From assembly GCA_964471405.1 (NCBI GenBank), contig CAYYGH010000046.1, positions 1-23,000 of the forward strand: a DNA stretch of 23,000 nucleotides. Reading direction: 5' to 3'. Below the pieces are notes generated by a model that was given only the letters and a program-made list of their open reading frames with translations, was not told the origin of the DNA and made no database searches. The translations under genes were made by a program, and so were the position numbers. This document shows, one piece after another, positions 22,764-23,000 of the stretch; position 1 is the stretch's first letter; each line of letters begins with the position of its first letter. This stretch comes from J084 sp964471405 (GTDB taxonomy: Bacteria; Pseudomonadota; Alphaproteobacteria; Sphingomonadales; Rhodothalassiaceae).

Positions 22764-22792
22764 TTGAGTAGCATGGCCGGGACTGGCATAAG
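22764..22792 (+). promoter_or_regulatory. Possible promoter of tRNA-Leu
   Basis: TTGAGT (22764-22769) and CATAAG (22787-22792) are 17 bases apart, 120 bases before the tRNA. The spacing is right, but the distance is long for a tRNA promoter and no other candidate stands out. Confidence 0.3.
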
Positions 22793-22911
22793 AGGGCTGC
22801 GGCATCCCGGATCGCAGGATGCGGTGCCGGAGGACATCTGGTGAAGAAAGTGCGGCGAAGGACGGGAACATGCCGCCCGCCGGCGCCTGATAGTCCCGCC
22901 GCAGGCCGAAC

Positions 22912-23000
22912 GCCCGCTTGGCGGAATTGGTAGACGCAAGGGACTTAAAATCCCTCGGCCCTGCCGGGCCGTGCCGGTTCGAGTCCGGCAGCGGGCACCA
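22912..23000 (+). tRNA. tRNA-Leu (anticodon TAA)
   Basis: A complete class II tRNA. The acceptor stem is GCCCGCT (22912-22918) with AGCGGGC (22990-22996), then discriminator A and an encoded CCA ending at base 23000. The anticodon arm AGGGA-CTTAAAA-TCCCT places TAA at 22946-22948, which reads UUA/UUG leucine codons. A long variable arm (CGGCCCTGCCGGGCCG) and the T-loop GGTTCGAGTCC are present. The large variable arm and the anticodon together identify leucine. Confidence 0.97.

Overview
The window is GC-rich, densely packed bacterial chromosome, and the gene content points to an alphaproteobacterium. The main markers are a FliX-type flagellar assembly regulator, a DUF1013/TrcR-type cell-cycle regulator, a DksA with only one of the four zinc-finger cysteines (the usual alphaproteobacterial form), a CHCC zinc-finger protein related to mitochondrial NDUFS6, an FnrN-like regulator with the C-x2-C-x7-C cysteine pattern, and a plausible CtrA box in front of fliX. 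I would not assign it below class level. I see no insertion sequence, CRISPR array, rRNA or convincing prophage.

Layout. The left edge (1-2411, all minus strand) holds the N-terminus of a SIR2-like protein, isovaleryl-CoA dehydrogenase (leucine breakdown) and an oxygen-sensing Fnr-type regulator. On the plus strand follow two small membrane proteins resembling the YqjD/YqjE pair (2689-3532). A CHCC zinc-finger protein lies on the minus strand (3771-3977). Next come an ABC ATPase with no permease beside it and nadB (4161-6777), which look like one transcription unit. A small six-cysteine protein of unknown family (6876-7232, minus) is separated from fliX (7455) by a short AT-rich island that also carries the putative CtrA box. 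fliX is followed by dksA with its own promoter. A Ste24-like M48 membrane protease and a DUF1192 protein form a minus-strand pair (8736-10362), divergent from a PIG3-type quinone oxidoreductase (10469-11491).

A 383-base non-coding stretch (11492-11874) contains a promoter-like sequence, two closely spaced dyads and a possible 33-codon ORF. It precedes a tightly linked exporter operon: membrane-fusion adaptor, MacB/LolD-type ATPase and two FtsX-like permeases (11875-16046), with no outer-membrane channel in the window. trcR follows. On the minus strand a thioesterase is translationally coupled to an exported pentapeptide-repeat protein. Divergent from these, a 1251-residue AsmA-like protein overlaps a stand-alone CinA N-terminal-type (molybdopterin-binding fold) protein. 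The window ends exactly at the CCA of a tRNA-Leu(TAA).

Most of the window is housekeeping or ordinary accessory content. The parts that known families explain least well are the six-cysteine 118-residue protein with its AT-rich upstream region, the regulatory leader of the exporter operon, and the truncated SIR2-like gene at the left edge, whose function cannot be judged from what is present.
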